A stretch of 64,000 nucleotides of DNA. Source: Paenibacillus radicis (ex Xue et al. 2023) (GTDB lineage Bacteria; Bacillota; Bacilli; Paenibacillales; NBRC-103111). The notes beneath the pieces were generated by a model. That model worked only from the letters and a program-made list of their open reading frames with translations, was not told the DNA's origin and ran no database searches. Position 1 is the stretch's first letter. Every line of letters starts with the position of its first letter. The stretch spans positions 124,001-188,000 of the forward strand of contig NZ_JANQBD010000014.1 of assembly GCF_024722015.1 (NCBI RefSeq), in the 5' to 3' direction. Shown one piece after another: positions 44,726-53,479 of this stretch. Both the position numbers and the translations under genes were made by a program.

Positions 44726-44851
44726 ACCCGAGATTAGCATTCGCGCGCGAATTGGCCTCATCTCTGCATTTCGCTAATAAGACCCAAATATGGGGCGCCT
44801 CAAAAGGGTACTTCCTACACCATAGTGATTAAATCATAAAATGTGCAAAAG

Positions 44852-44890
44852 AACCCTTCAAATCCACTATCAAAGTTGGAATTGAGGGTT
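44852..44890 (-). terminator. Terminator after thrS
   Basis: AACCCTCAATTCC / GGATTTGAAGGGTT on the minus strand followed by CTTTTGC; a T run is also present on the plus side. Confidence 0.65.
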
Positions 44891-44970
44891 GCTTTTTGCA
44901 ACATATATTCAGGATAAAGTGGTGGATGGACTGTCCCAATATGACTTTTGAGGCAGACCTGTTTCATCCA

Positions 44971-46911
44971 TTAGTCGATTTGTTTTGTTCTAATTGCCGT
45001 TTCAATTAAACTCACAACACTATCCAAGCTCTGAACGCCCAGATCGCCTTCTCCACGCTTACGTACGGATACGCTTGAGCTGTTCATTTCATTTTCCCCT
45101 ACAACAAGCATATAAGGAATTTTCTCCAGCTGAGCCTCACGTATTTTATAGCCCAGCTTCTCGTTGCGAAGATCGGATTCCACGCGTACGCCAGCCAGCT
45201 GAAGCTTCTCAGCAACCTCTTTAGCATAGTTCTCGAACGCTGTTGAAACCGGGATCACCTTCGCTTGTACCGGGCATAACCATGTTGGCAAAGCTCCAGC
45301 GAAATTTTCCAGAAGGAATGCTGTCATACGTTCCATTGTTGAGATGACGCCGCGATGAATAACAACAGGACGGTGCTTCTGCCCATCATCTCCAACGTAT
45401 TCAAGCTCAAAACGCTCAGGCAGCAAGAAATCCAATTGGGCCGTACCCAAAGTCTCTTCCTTCTTCAGTGCAGTTTTGATCTGAACATCAAGCTTCGGTC
45501 CGTAGAAGGCAGCTTCACCCTCTGCTTCATAGAACGGTAATCCCAATTCCTCAACTACCTCGCGCAGCATGCGCTGTGACATCTCCCACATCTCATCATT
45601 CGGGAAATACTTCTCAGTATCCTTAGGATCCCGGTAGGATAAGCGGAAGCGGTATTCCTTAATACCGAAATCTTCATAAACATGGCGAATTAAATTAACG
45701 ACTCGTGCAAACTCTTCCTTGATTTGATCAGGACGGCAGAAGATATGCGCATCATTCAATGTCATAGCCCTTACCCGATGAAGCCCAGTCAATGCTCCTG
45801 ACATTTCATAACGGTGCATGGTCCCAAGCTCCGCAATTCGTACCGGAAGATCTCTATAGCTGCGCATATCGCTTTTATATACCATCATATGATGAGGACA
45901 GTTCATTGGACGAAGGACAAGCTCTTCATTGTCCATAATCATTTTCGGGAACATATCCTCCTGATAGTGCTCCCAGTGGCCGGATGTTTTGTATAATTCA
46001 ACATTAGCGAGCACTGGTGTATACACATGCTGGTAGCCAAGACGCTCTTCCAAATCAACGATGTAACGTTCCATGGTTCGGCGTACTTTGGCACCATGAG
46101 GCAGCCACAACGGCAAGCCTTGGCCAACTTCACGGGAGAAGGTGAACATTTGCAATTCTTTGCCTAGCTTACGGTGGTCACGTTTCTTGGCTTCCTCCAA
46201 TAAATGAAGATGCTCATCCAAGTCCGCTTTTTTCGGGAAAGCTGTTCCATAAATACGCTGAAGCATTTTATTTTTCGAATCACCACGCCAGTAGGCTCCT
46301 GCTACACTTAGAAGCTTGAACGCTTTAATACGTCCTGTTGAAGGCAAATGTGGTCCGCGGCAAAGGTCAAAAAACTCCCCTTGATCATAAATAGTCAGTT
46401 CAGCGTCTTCCGGCAAATCACGGATTAATTCAAGCTTCAATGGATCCTCAAGCTCGGAAAAAATACGATTGGCTTCTTCACGGCTGACCACACGTCTGCG
46501 GATTGGCAGGTTTTCCTGGGCAACCTTTTCCATCTCCTTCTCAATCTTAACCAGATCATCCGGTGTTAGCGGTGTTTCCAGATCAATATCATAATAAAAG
46601 CCATCTTCGATTACAGGACCGATTCCAAGCTTTACCGCCTTCTCACCATAGATGCGTTTTATCGCCTGAGCCATAAGATGAGCTGTACTATGTCGATATA
46701 CTTCCAAGCCATCCTCACTGTCCAATGTGACAATAGATACCGCAGCATCCTGCTCCAAAGCTGTGTTCAGATCCACCGCTTTTCCATTAAGTTTACCAAT
46801 CACTGCATTCTTCTTAAGCCCTGAGCTGATTGAACCAGCAATATCTTCGATTGTAGTTCCTTGCTCATACTCCCTAACTGCTCCATCCGGAAATGTTACC
46901 TTTACTGCCAT
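44971..46911 (-). CDS. thrS: Threonine-tRNA ligase
   Basis: 646 residues, full length. N-terminal TGS domain (1-61), the editing (second additional) domain (about 65-225), class II catalytic core with RPMNCPHHMMVYK (zinc Cys/His), motif 2 RMHRYEMSGALTGLHRVR-like segment and motif 3 VVIHRGVISTMERM, and a C-terminal anticodon-binding domain. Charges threonine onto its tRNA. Preceded by a T-box leader with its own promoter. The upstream neighbour ytxC is the same as in Bacillus subtilis. Confidence 0.97.
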   Translation of the reverse strand: MAVKVTFPDGAVREYEQGTTIEDIAGSISSGLKKNAVIGKLNGKAVDLNTALEQDAAVSIVTLDSEDGLEVYRHSTAHLMAQAIKRIYGEKAVKLGIGPVIEDGFYYDIDLETPLTPDDLVKIEKEMEKVAQENLPIRRRVVSREEANRIFSELEDPLKLELIRDLPEDAELTIYDQGEFFDLCRGPHLPSTGRIKAFKLLSVAGAYWRGDSKNKMLQRIYGTAFPKKADLDEHLHLLEEAKKRDHRKLGKELQMFTFSREVGQGLPLWLPHGAKVRRTMERYIVDLEERLGYQHVYTPVLANVELYKTSGHWEHYQEDMFPKMIMDNEELVLRPMNCPHHMMVYKSDMRSYRDLPVRIAELGTMHRYEMSGALTGLHRVRAMTLNDAHIFCRPDQIKEEFARVVNLIRHVYEDFGIKEYRFRLSYRDPKDTEKYFPNDEMWEMSQRMLREVVEELGLPFYEAEGEAAFYGPKLDVQIKTALKKEETLGTAQLDFLLPERFELEYVGDDGQKHRPVVIHRGVISTMERMTAFLLENFAGALPTWLCPVQAKVIPVSTAFENYAKEVAEKLQLAGVRVESDLRNEKLGYKIREAQLEKIPYMLVVGENEMNSSSVSVRKRGEGDLGVQSLDSVVSLIETAIRTKQID

Positions 46912-46943
46912 TTCATTTCAGCCTCCATTCTTTTTTTGCAAAC

Positions 46944-47230
46944 AAAAAAAGCGCATCATCCCAGAAAGGGACGAGTGCGCTTGGTCTCGTGGTTCCACCC
47001 TAATTCGATTCGCAATCTTTCCTGATGTATGCAGGCCGATCAACAAATCCTCAATAAGCATCTGATAACGGAAATGAACCGGAGAGTTATACTAGTCAGG
47101 CTACAATGGCCAGCGTTCCAACTCTCAACTACAAAGGGGTAAAGGAATGTCGTTTAACTGAAGGAGCTTCCAGCCAAGTCTCCTCTCTCTGTGCAGTGCT
47201 TCATCCTTATTGTCTTTGATTTCAGTCTTA
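46944..47230 (-). promoter_or_regulatory. T-box leader of thrS
   Basis: The 14-base T-box AGGGTGGAACCACG lies at 46988-47001 (minus strand) and is followed by a terminator GCGCACTCGTCCC / GGGATGATGCGC (46951-46980) with seven T. Upstream, CAATAAG and CTTATTG can close a long stem I and GAGAGTT pairs with AACTCTC. Uncharged tRNA-Thr pairing would favour the antiterminator and read-through into thrS. I could not place the Thr specifier codon with certainty. Confidence 0.93.
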
Positions 47231-48148
47231 TCCTTTATTATAATCAGATGCAGCCGAACGGTCAAGATTTTGGCATAACCTGCAATATTCACATATCTCA
47301 ACACGGTTTTCAAAAATTTGCTTAATGGTTTGGATTATTTGTACATCCGGGTCTCTTGTGTGAATATAAATAAGCTGTGGGGATACGGATATCAAAGTAC
47401 TTACAATGACATCCTCGAAATTAATATCTTTTTCAAGCATTTCGATGGTCAATGTTGTATCACCGGATGTATCGATTTTCTCCATTTCTTCGTTAAAAAG
47501 CAAAAACTCATTGCCGCCTTTATGTATTAAATGGGCAAGCGGGATTTTGGCCTCCTGAATGTAAACAAAATATTGAAGCAGTGAAATAAACTCCCGGTAT
47601 TGTTGATCCATCAAAAACTCATCAATGGCATATTCAGCGATTTCCCGAAGCTCTTCAGTGTACTCATCTAATCTAAATCTCATGAAACCATCGATGTTTA
47701 GGACTGTATTTTCCTGTAAAAAGCTTTGAATGCCCTGGCGAATTTTCTCCTTACGGCGCAGTACCATCTCACGCTGCTCCCAGAATTCATTCGTCTTCTC
47801 GACCAGAAGCATTTGTCTATAGTAGCCTAGAATGGAATTAATATCAGTTTCTTGTTTGTAATCAAATTCTTTTAAAATCAGAGCCCTCAGCAATTCCTCT
47901 TCCTTATCGCTTATTACCCAATCAGCAATTTTCTCAGAAACCTTCTGAATTAGCGCGTCCATACGTTTGTCCAATTGAAATCGAGGCATAACCCCATTAA
48001 CTTCAATTATGGAACAGGTTTTATCATGCTGTAGTTCAATTACCGCATTGTGTTTATAAGAATCCCATACCGCAGCTGCAACCGATTCATGAAGTCGTTG
48101 AACCGATTCTTCCGGTACTTTCATTAAAGTCAAAGCAAACAGCTTCAT
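47228..48148 (-). CDS. ytxC: Putative sporulation protein YtxC
   Basis: 306 residues from the ATG at 48148, 9 bases after GGGAG; a second ATG three codons upstream is too close to that site. Matches the YtxC family (PF08812) along its length, with FYKQ-type helical content, a run LQYFVYIQEAKIPLAHLI and a C-terminal CEYCRLC. In Bacillus the gene is linked to sporulation only by phylogeny and neighbourhood. Biochemical role unknown. Adjacent to thrS, as in Bacillus. Confidence 0.88.
   Translation of the reverse strand: MKLFALTLMKVPEESVQRLHESVAAAVWDSYKHNAVIELQHDKTCSIIEVNGVMPRFQLDKRMDALIQKVSEKIADWVISDKEEELLRALILKEFDYKQETDINSILGYYRQMLLVEKTNEFWEQREMVLRRKEKIRQGIQSFLQENTVLNIDGFMRFRLDEYTEELREIAEYAIDEFLMDQQYREFISLLQYFVYIQEAKIPLAHLIHKGGNEFLLFNEEMEKIDTSGDTTLTIEMLEKDINFEDVIVSTLISVSPQLIYIHTRDPDVQIIQTIKQIFENRVEICEYCRLCQNLDRSAASDYNKG
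47237..47265 (-). promoter_or_regulatory. Sigma-A promoter of the thrS T-box leader
   Basis: TTGACC (47260-47265), a 17-base spacer and TATAAT (47237-47242). It lies inside the 3' end of ytxC, so thrS has its own promoter beyond any read-through. Confidence 0.88.
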
Positions 48149-48279
48149 ACCATTCACTCCCTTCTTACCTAGTAGCTCCTACTTAAAGTATATGGTCACT
48201 TGAAGGCATATATACAAACAACAATTTCCCATGGTATAGTTAAGTAATTAGAAAGCCGCAATAATGGAGTGACAACTGA

Positions 48280-49389
48280 ATGGGGTTTGACTTTATACAA
48301 TTGGTTAACTTGCCTCTATGGAACCGTAAGATTATAAATGGTTATTGGATTATTATAGGCCTTGCTGTCTTGCTCTCCATCTTTAATAATGTGATTAGTT
48401 ACTTTACTAAACAATATGATTCGGTTCCTATAATCACTCTTGGTGTCGTGTGGGTTCTTGGAGTGGCGGCTTTGGAAGCTGCCAATTATTGGATAAAGAA
48501 AGGGCTCGATTATATTATTATTACGGGCGCTTTCATCATTCCGGTCAGTTTGATTTATTCGTTTCCTGAAGACAGCGTTTTATTAACAACACTATACCTT
48601 CCCATTCTAATCTCCGTGTTGTATTTTCAGCTCCGTAAGGTTATTTTCTCGGCTATCCTAAGTTTAATTAGCTTTTATGCTCTTTACTTATTGTGCTTAA
48701 GTGAAACTGCTTTGTATTCAACCAACGACCTCATCATCATGACCTGTGTTCTTCTCTGTGGCGCCATTGTTGCAATAAGTGTCATGAGCCGCGGGTCCGA
48801 GCTATTGAAGCATTTGCAAACTTCACTCGCATCCAGCCAAGATCTACTTGTAAAAAATGTAATAATGGACAAGCAGATAAAAACCGATGCGCTAACCGGA
48901 TTATATAACCATATGTCCTTCCATGAATATTTGGATAAGTTGATTGAGCAAGGGGAAAAGTATAATCTTTCCTTCCAGCTTGCCGTTCTGGATATCGACC
49001 ACTTCAAGAAAGTGAATGATACTTTCGGTCACCGGGCAGGAGATATTGTACTGAAGAAGGTCGCTCAGTCGATAACGTCTATGGTATCACCCAATGATTT
49101 TACAGCCCGTTATGGCGGCGAGGAATTCGCAGTTATTTTCACAGATATTGAATTAAACGAGTCATTACTGAATCTTGAAAATATTCGCACTTACATTTCT
49201 GAGCAGCACCATGAGGAACTGAAGGGCAATGCGGTAACTATAAGCATCGGTGTTCAGGATTATGTAAAGGGCTGTACGAAGGAAGCACTTTTCACAGGAG
49301 CCGATCAAGCCTTGTATGAGGCAAAAAGAAATGGCCGTAACCGCACGGTAGTCCATGATCCACAAAAAGAAACAACGAACCCGAATTAA
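48280..49389 (+). CDS. Membrane diguanylate cyclase (GGDEF)
   Basis: 369 residues. Six hydrophobic segments between about 21 and 167, a coiled linker, then a GGDEF domain with TDALTGLYNH, LDIDHFKKVNDTFGHRAGD and the active-site GGEEF at 279-283; the C-terminus has ADQALYEAKRNGRN. All catalytic residues appear present, so it should make c-di-GMP. The inhibitory RxxD motif is not obvious. Convergent with mqnC, sharing a terminator. An EAL phosphodiesterase lies 1.3 kb away. Confidence 0.93.
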   Translation: MGFDFIQLVNLPLWNRKIINGYWIIIGLAVLLSIFNNVISYFTKQYDSVPIITLGVVWVLGVAALEAANYWIKKGLDYIIITGAFIIPVSLIYSFPEDSVLLTTLYLPILISVLYFQLRKVIFSAILSLISFYALYLLCLSETALYSTNDLIIMTCVLLCGAIVAISVMSRGSELLKHLQTSLASSQDLLVKNVIMDKQIKTDALTGLYNHMSFHEYLDKLIEQGEKYNLSFQLAVLDIDHFKKVNDTFGHRAGDIVLKKVAQSITSMVSPNDFTARYGGEEFAVIFTDIELNESLLNLENIRTYISEQHHEELKGNAVTISIGVQDYVKGCTKEALFTGADQALYEAKRNGRNRTVVHDPQKETTNPN

Positions 49390-49407
49390 TCGGGTTCGTT
49401 GTTTTTT
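49371..49407 (+). terminator. Terminator overlapping the end of the cyclase gene
   Basis: AACGAACCCGA / TCGGGTTCGTT followed by TTTTTT; the stem begins before the stop codon at 49387. Likely also serves mqnC from the other side. Confidence 0.9.
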
Positions 49408-49415
49408 ATTAGCTA

Positions 49416-50552
49416 TTAATTTTGCATCATAAAGTCGTTTTCAATCTTTTCGTTAACATCGTCAAACACACGTAAAATGTCATACTTCGTATTGCGCTGC
49501 GCAGGGATTTTGCCAGCTTCACGAATAATGTCCAAGGTGGATGAAATGTTGACTTTGTGCGTGGTGCCTGCAGCCGAAACAACATTCTCCTCAATCATGG
49601 TAGAACCAAAATCATTACAGCCATAATGAAGGGATTGCTTCCCTACCTCCGGTCCCATCGTTACCCAGGAAGATTGGAAATTAGGGATATTGTCCAGCAT
49701 GATCCGACTGATCGCAACATTCTTCAAATAATCCTGCGGCCCCAGCTTTTCAGCCTTCAAATTCGTATTGTCCGGCTGAAACAACCAAGAAATGAATGCC
49801 AGAAATCCTGGCGTCTTATGTTTATTCGCAATACATTCGTCTTGAGCGTCACGGATGCGAAGCAAGTGAAGGGCCCGCTCCTCCATCGACTCACCAAAGC
49901 CAATTACCATTGTGCCTGTAGTATGCATGCCGATTTTATGAGCTGTCTGCATGACATCCATCCAATCACGCCAAGATCCTTTCAGACGGCTGATCTTTCT
50001 CCGAGTACGGTCATCCAATATTTCAGCGCCACCGCCAGGCAATGAATCTAATCCAGCCTCGTGCAGCTCACGCATAACCTCTTCCAGCGTAAGCCCATCC
50101 GATACATCCTTCATCTTCAAAATTTCTGCCGGTGAGAAGGAATGCATTTGAATGGAAAACCGCTTCTTAATTTCGCGAAGCAGATTTGTATAATAAGTAA
50201 ACGGAAGGTTTGGATTAGTCCCTCCTTGCATCAATATTTCTGTACCGCCCACATCCAACGTTTCTTGAATTTTGTTGAAGATGGTCTCGTCGGACAGAAC
50301 ATAACCTTCCTTGGAGCCAGGAGCACGGTAAAAGGCACAAAACTTACAATACACATCGCAAATATTAGTGTAATTGACATTACGTCCAATGACGAATGTA
50401 GTAATCGGCTCCGGATGATGTTTGAGCATAATCCGATTGGCTACATGTCCCATTTTCTCAATCTGATCAGATCCATATAATTCGATGCAGTCTTCAAGAC
50501 TGATACGGTTTCCTGCTAAAGCATTATCAAGGATGCGGTCAACGGAACTCAT
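49416..50552 (-). CDS. mqnC: Cyclic dehypoxanthinyl futalosine synthase
   Basis: 378 residues from the ATG at 50552, with AAAAGGAG upstream; a GTG three codons earlier is closer to that site. Radical SAM motif CDVYCKFCAF (CxxxCxxC), with VGRNVNYTN before it and SLPGGGAEIL, HTTGTMVIGFGE, SWVTMGPEVGKQSLHYGCNDFG after it, all typical of MqnC. It forms the cyclic intermediate of the futalosine menaquinone pathway. mqnA, mqnB and mqnE are not in the window. Presence of this route separates the organism from Bacillus. Confidence 0.95.
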   Translation of the reverse strand: MSSVDRILDNALAGNRISLEDCIELYGSDQIEKMGHVANRIMLKHHPEPITTFVIGRNVNYTNICDVYCKFCAFYRAPGSKEGYVLSDETIFNKIQETLDVGGTEILMQGGTNPNLPFTYYTNLLREIKKRFSIQMHSFSPAEILKMKDVSDGLTLEEVMRELHEAGLDSLPGGGAEILDDRTRRKISRLKGSWRDWMDVMQTAHKIGMHTTGTMVIGFGESMEERALHLLRIRDAQDECIANKHKTPGFLAFISWLFQPDNTNLKAEKLGPQDYLKNVAISRIMLDNIPNFQSSWVTMGPEVGKQSLHYGCNDFGSTMIEENVVSAAGTTHKVNISSTLDIIREAGKIPAQRNTKYDILRVFDDVNEKIENDFMMQN

Positions 50553-50671
50553 CCTGCTCACTCCTTTTATTCTGGCTATATGTTTTGTATACGAAGAAAA
50601 TCATCTAAACTATCGTACCATAAACGAAGGGCTTAGTCATTAAAAGAAAATCCCGTTTAAAAATTAACAAA

Positions 50672-50713
50672 CAAGAGATTACCCTGAGCAAAATGCTCTT
50701 CGGCAATCTCTTG
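50672..50713 (-). terminator. Terminator after the EAL gene
   Basis: CAAGAGATTGCC / GGTAATCTCTTG with an inner GAGC/GCTC, followed on the minus strand by TTTGTTAATTTTT. Confidence 0.85.
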
Positions 50714-50728
50714 GGTTAGTTCATAGCT

Positions 50729-52111
50729 CTAGGCGCTGTATACTTGGCGGTTCCCTCTAATCTTCTCTTTCACCAACCGGAACTGTTGAGTTCGGTCTTG
50801 ATTCGCTATGAAAGGCTCCGGTCTTGCAAAATAAAAGCCTTGCCCCATCTGTACCTGCATTTCATACAGGACATCGGCTTCTTCTTGCCGCTCTACACCC
50901 TCCGCAATAACTTGACAATTAATATTTTCCGCAAAATGAAGCATGGCACGAAGCAGTGACTGCTTTACTTCAAATTTGTCGATATTTTGAATAAGCGATC
51001 TATCGATTTTGATGATGTCCGGAACGAGCTCCGAGATCGTTTGCAGACTGGAGTATCCTGCGCCGGCGTCATCAACAGCAAAACGAAAGCCATGGGAACG
51101 ATATTTGGTTAGTAAATGACCCATATAATCAAAATTTCGAATGGCATGGCGTTCTGTAATCTCCAAAACAATCTGCGAAGGTGAAACTTCTGGATGCTGA
51201 GACATGACGTCTAGCAGTTCATTTAAAAAAAGCGGATGACACAAGGTTACAGGTGTGATGTTAATAAATACTTGCTCCCGGATCTGTCTGACGGCAATTT
51301 CATTAAATGCTTTCTTGATAACTAAAAACTCCATTTTTGATAATAGATCAGCCTGATAAGCAAAATCAAACAATTCAATGGGGGAGTGAAAAGGAGTATT
51401 ATGCGGGCCTCGAGTCAAAATCTCCCAACCGAAGATTTCACCGGTATTTAAGTTCATAATCGGCTGCGTCAGCACGGAAATATTCTCCGTTTGTATAATA
51501 TCAACTAAGTGCTGCCTTGATTTAGTAAAATGGGGCGGCAATTTCTTGGTTGCGATCGAATGTGCATAATGGTAGGCACTATGTATGGCCGCTTTCGTAT
51601 TTTCAATATCCTGGTTTATCATGTAGCAGCCGACCTGAAATGTATATGAAGCTTCCTCATGAAAACGGGCTGGCAAGCGCAGTCTCCGCTCCAACTCATT
51701 CCGTAATAGAATCGATTTTCGATGCATCTCGTCATAAGTGAAGCCTTGATGCTCCTTGATGAAAATGCAGAAATCTTCACCGCCAAATTGCTTAATTCCA
51801 AGAATATCTTGCTTCTTAAAAAATGTTGGTATAACTTCGCGCATCGTTATGCGTATGTGCTGCTGCAAATTCTGAATAAATGAGTGGGGATAGGTGGCAA
51901 AAAGATGATGAAAATCTTCCATATAAAACAAAAGCAAACCGCAATTACCGCCTTGACGCCGATATTGTTGAAGGATCGAGACTATAGGATCGCGTAGTGA
52001 AAAATCAGGGGGGAAATACTTCAATGACTTGTTGGAAAAAGGTAAATAACAAATCATTTTTAATTTTTCTTTCCAGTTAGAAAAAGAAAGTACGGTCATT
52101 GTATCCCCCAT
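50729..52111 (-). CDS. EAL c-di-GMP phosphodiesterase with degenerate GGDEF domain
   Basis: About 460 residues. The open frame continues upstream to 52204, but that codon TTG is the -35 of a promoter, so the true start is an ATG at 52111 or 52099 (GGGGG lies 5 bases before the second). An N-terminal GGDEF-like domain has the altered site GGEDF and is probably inactive or regulatory. The EAL domain has EILTRG in place of EALLR, FINITP, EITERH, DDAGAGYSSL, IKIDRSL and AEGVE, so metal and catalytic residues seem kept. No membrane segment. Hydrolyses c-di-GMP; opposes the cyclase encoded at 48280. Confidence 0.9.
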   Translation of the reverse strand: MGDTMTVLSFSNWKEKLKMICYLPFSNKSLKYFPPDFSLRDPIVSILQQYRRQGGNCGLLLFYMEDFHHLFATYPHSFIQNLQQHIRITMREVIPTFFKKQDILGIKQFGGEDFCIFIKEHQGFTYDEMHRKSILLRNELERRLRLPARFHEEASYTFQVGCYMINQDIENTKAAIHSAYHYAHSIATKKLPPHFTKSRQHLVDIIQTENISVLTQPIMNLNTGEIFGWEILTRGPHNTPFHSPIELFDFAYQADLLSKMEFLVIKKAFNEIAVRQIREQVFINITPVTLCHPLFLNELLDVMSQHPEVSPSQIVLEITERHAIRNFDYMGHLLTKYRSHGFRFAVDDAGAGYSSLQTISELVPDIIKIDRSLIQNIDKFEVKQSLLRAMLHFAENINCQVIAEGVERQEEADVLYEMQVQMGQGFYFARPEPFIANQDRTQQFRLVKEKIRGNRQVYSA

Positions 52112-52174
52112 TTTGCCGCCAACAATTGTTGGAAATTTGAAATTAATCATATCATGAGTTAACCATTGGTGAAT

Positions 52175-52204
52175 AGTATAATAACACAAAGATAGTGCTT
52201 TCAA
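52175..52204 (-). promoter_or_regulatory. Sigma-A promoter of the EAL gene
   Basis: TTGAAA (52199-52204), 18-base spacer, TATACT (52175-52180). This decides the start: the first in-frame codon TTG coincides with the -35. Confidence 0.8.
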
Positions 52205-52248
52205 AATAAAAATGATGCCGAAGAACTAAACAATTACTCAAAATATAT

Positions 52249-52289
52249 AAAAAACAGCCGAAGAATGTCAACGAACATCCCTTCGGCTG
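52249..52289 (-). terminator. Terminator after metC
   Basis: CAGCCGAAG / CTTCGGCTG on the minus strand followed by TTTTTTATA. Confidence 0.9.
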
Positions 52290-52300
52290 AAAATCTGACA

Positions 52301-53476
52301 TTATTCGGCAAATGATAATGCTTGCTCCAGATCGGCAATCAAGTCTTCGATGCTTTCCAGCCCTACTGAATATCGGATTAGACCGTCCGTAATCCCTCGC
52401 TCCAATCGAACCTCCCGTGGCATTGCCGCATGAGACATCATGGCTGGGTAGGACAATATACTTTCAACAGCCCCAAGGCTGACAGCAACCAATGGAATCT
52501 CCACCTTGCCCAGCACTTTCTTGGCACGTTCTCCTGAGCCAACATCGAAGGATACGACAGCTCCGTAACCAAGCGATTGTTTCTCGTGGATGGCACGGCC
52601 AGGATGACCCGGTAAGCCAGGATAATATACAGCTTCTACTTCAGGATGCTCTGAAAGCCACTCAGCCAAGCGTTGTGCACTTTTCTCATGAGCATCCATG
52701 CGTGTTTTCAAGGTTTTCATTCCTCGCATAAGCAGCCAGGAATCAGATACACCTAGAATGGTTCCAAGCCCATTTTGCAGCTGTTTCATACGGATACCCA
52801 AGCTTTCGTTGGCAACAACAGCAAGACCAGCAGTGACATCACTGTGACCGCCTAAAAACTTGGTGGCACTGTGCAATACAATATCAACTCCATGTTCTAT
52901 CGGACGTTGATGGTATGGAGTCATGAATGTGTTGTCAAGCATCGTCAACAGGTCGTGCTGCTTAGCCCATGCTGTGATTTCCCCGATATCCGTAATCTTC
53001 AGCGTAGGATTCGATGGAGTTTCCATGAACACAGCCTTGGTATTCGGCTGGAGTGCCGCTTTTACTTTATCCAGATCGGTCATATCGACAAAGGTTGTCT
53101 CGACATTCATCCTCGTCATGATCGTGCTCAGCAGCCGATAGGTGCCCCCATACACATCTTCAGTGCATATGACGTGATCGCCTGCGGATAGCAGCATGGC
53201 AGCAGCCGAAATAGCTGCCATACCCGATGCGAAAGCAAAACCGCGCGTTCCGCCCTCCAGCACCGCAATGTAATCCTCTAGAGCTTGACGGGTCGGATTT
53301 CCTGAGCGTGTGTAATCAAATTCTTGCTGCTCATCCAAAGCTTCTTGATGAAAAGTTGAAGCCTGATAGATTGGAGTACTGGAAGCTCCTGTTGTTGAAT
53401 CGATGGCTCTATTAAAATGAATGAGCTTCGTTGCGAACTGACGCTCAGCTTGTGCTTCGGTACGGTTGCGTGCCAT
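52301..53476 (-). CDS. metC: Cystathionine beta-lyase (PLP, Cys/Met metabolism family)
   Basis: 391 residues. Family signature with the PLP lysine in HSATKFLGGHSDVTAG, the DYTRSGNPTR motif and SLGAVESILSYPAMMSHA near the end. With metI four bases upstream it completes the route homoserine, O-acylhomoserine, cystathionine, homocysteine, so beta-lyase is the most likely activity; cystathionine gamma-lyase is an alternative since the families overlap. Last gene of the SAM-riboswitch operon. Confidence 0.88.
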   Translation of the reverse strand: MARNRTEAQAERQFATKLIHFNRAIDSTTGASSTPIYQASTFHQEALDEQQEFDYTRSGNPTRQALEDYIAVLEGGTRGFAFASGMAAISAAAMLLSAGDHVICTEDVYGGTYRLLSTIMTRMNVETTFVDMTDLDKVKAALQPNTKAVFMETPSNPTLKITDIGEITAWAKQHDLLTMLDNTFMTPYHQRPIEHGVDIVLHSATKFLGGHSDVTAGLAVVANESLGIRMKQLQNGLGTILGVSDSWLLMRGMKTLKTRMDAHEKSAQRLAEWLSEHPEVEAVYYPGLPGHPGRAIHEKQSLGYGAVVSFDVGSGERAKKVLGKVEIPLVAVSLGAVESILSYPAMMSHAAMPREVRLERGITDGLIRYSVGLESIEDLIADLEQALSFAE

Positions 53477-53479
53477 CGA

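Larger units (their letters stand above)
44155..44970. other. Noncoding gap between thrS and the 3D-domain gene
   Basis: 816 bases with no supported gene in either direction. It contains a short degenerate minisatellite (44687-44725) and a terminator hairpin (44852-44890). An AT-rich segment at 44500-44590 repeats short words (GATATTGGTGATATC) without clear pairing. Confidence 0.5.

Noticed and set aside
47125..47313. Small gene upstream of thrS
   Set aside because: The frame lies inside the thrS T-box leader and promoter; its coding appearance is incidental.
52112..52204. N-terminal extension of the EAL protein to 52204
   Set aside because: The TTG at 52204 is part of the -35 TTGAAA of the gene's own promoter.
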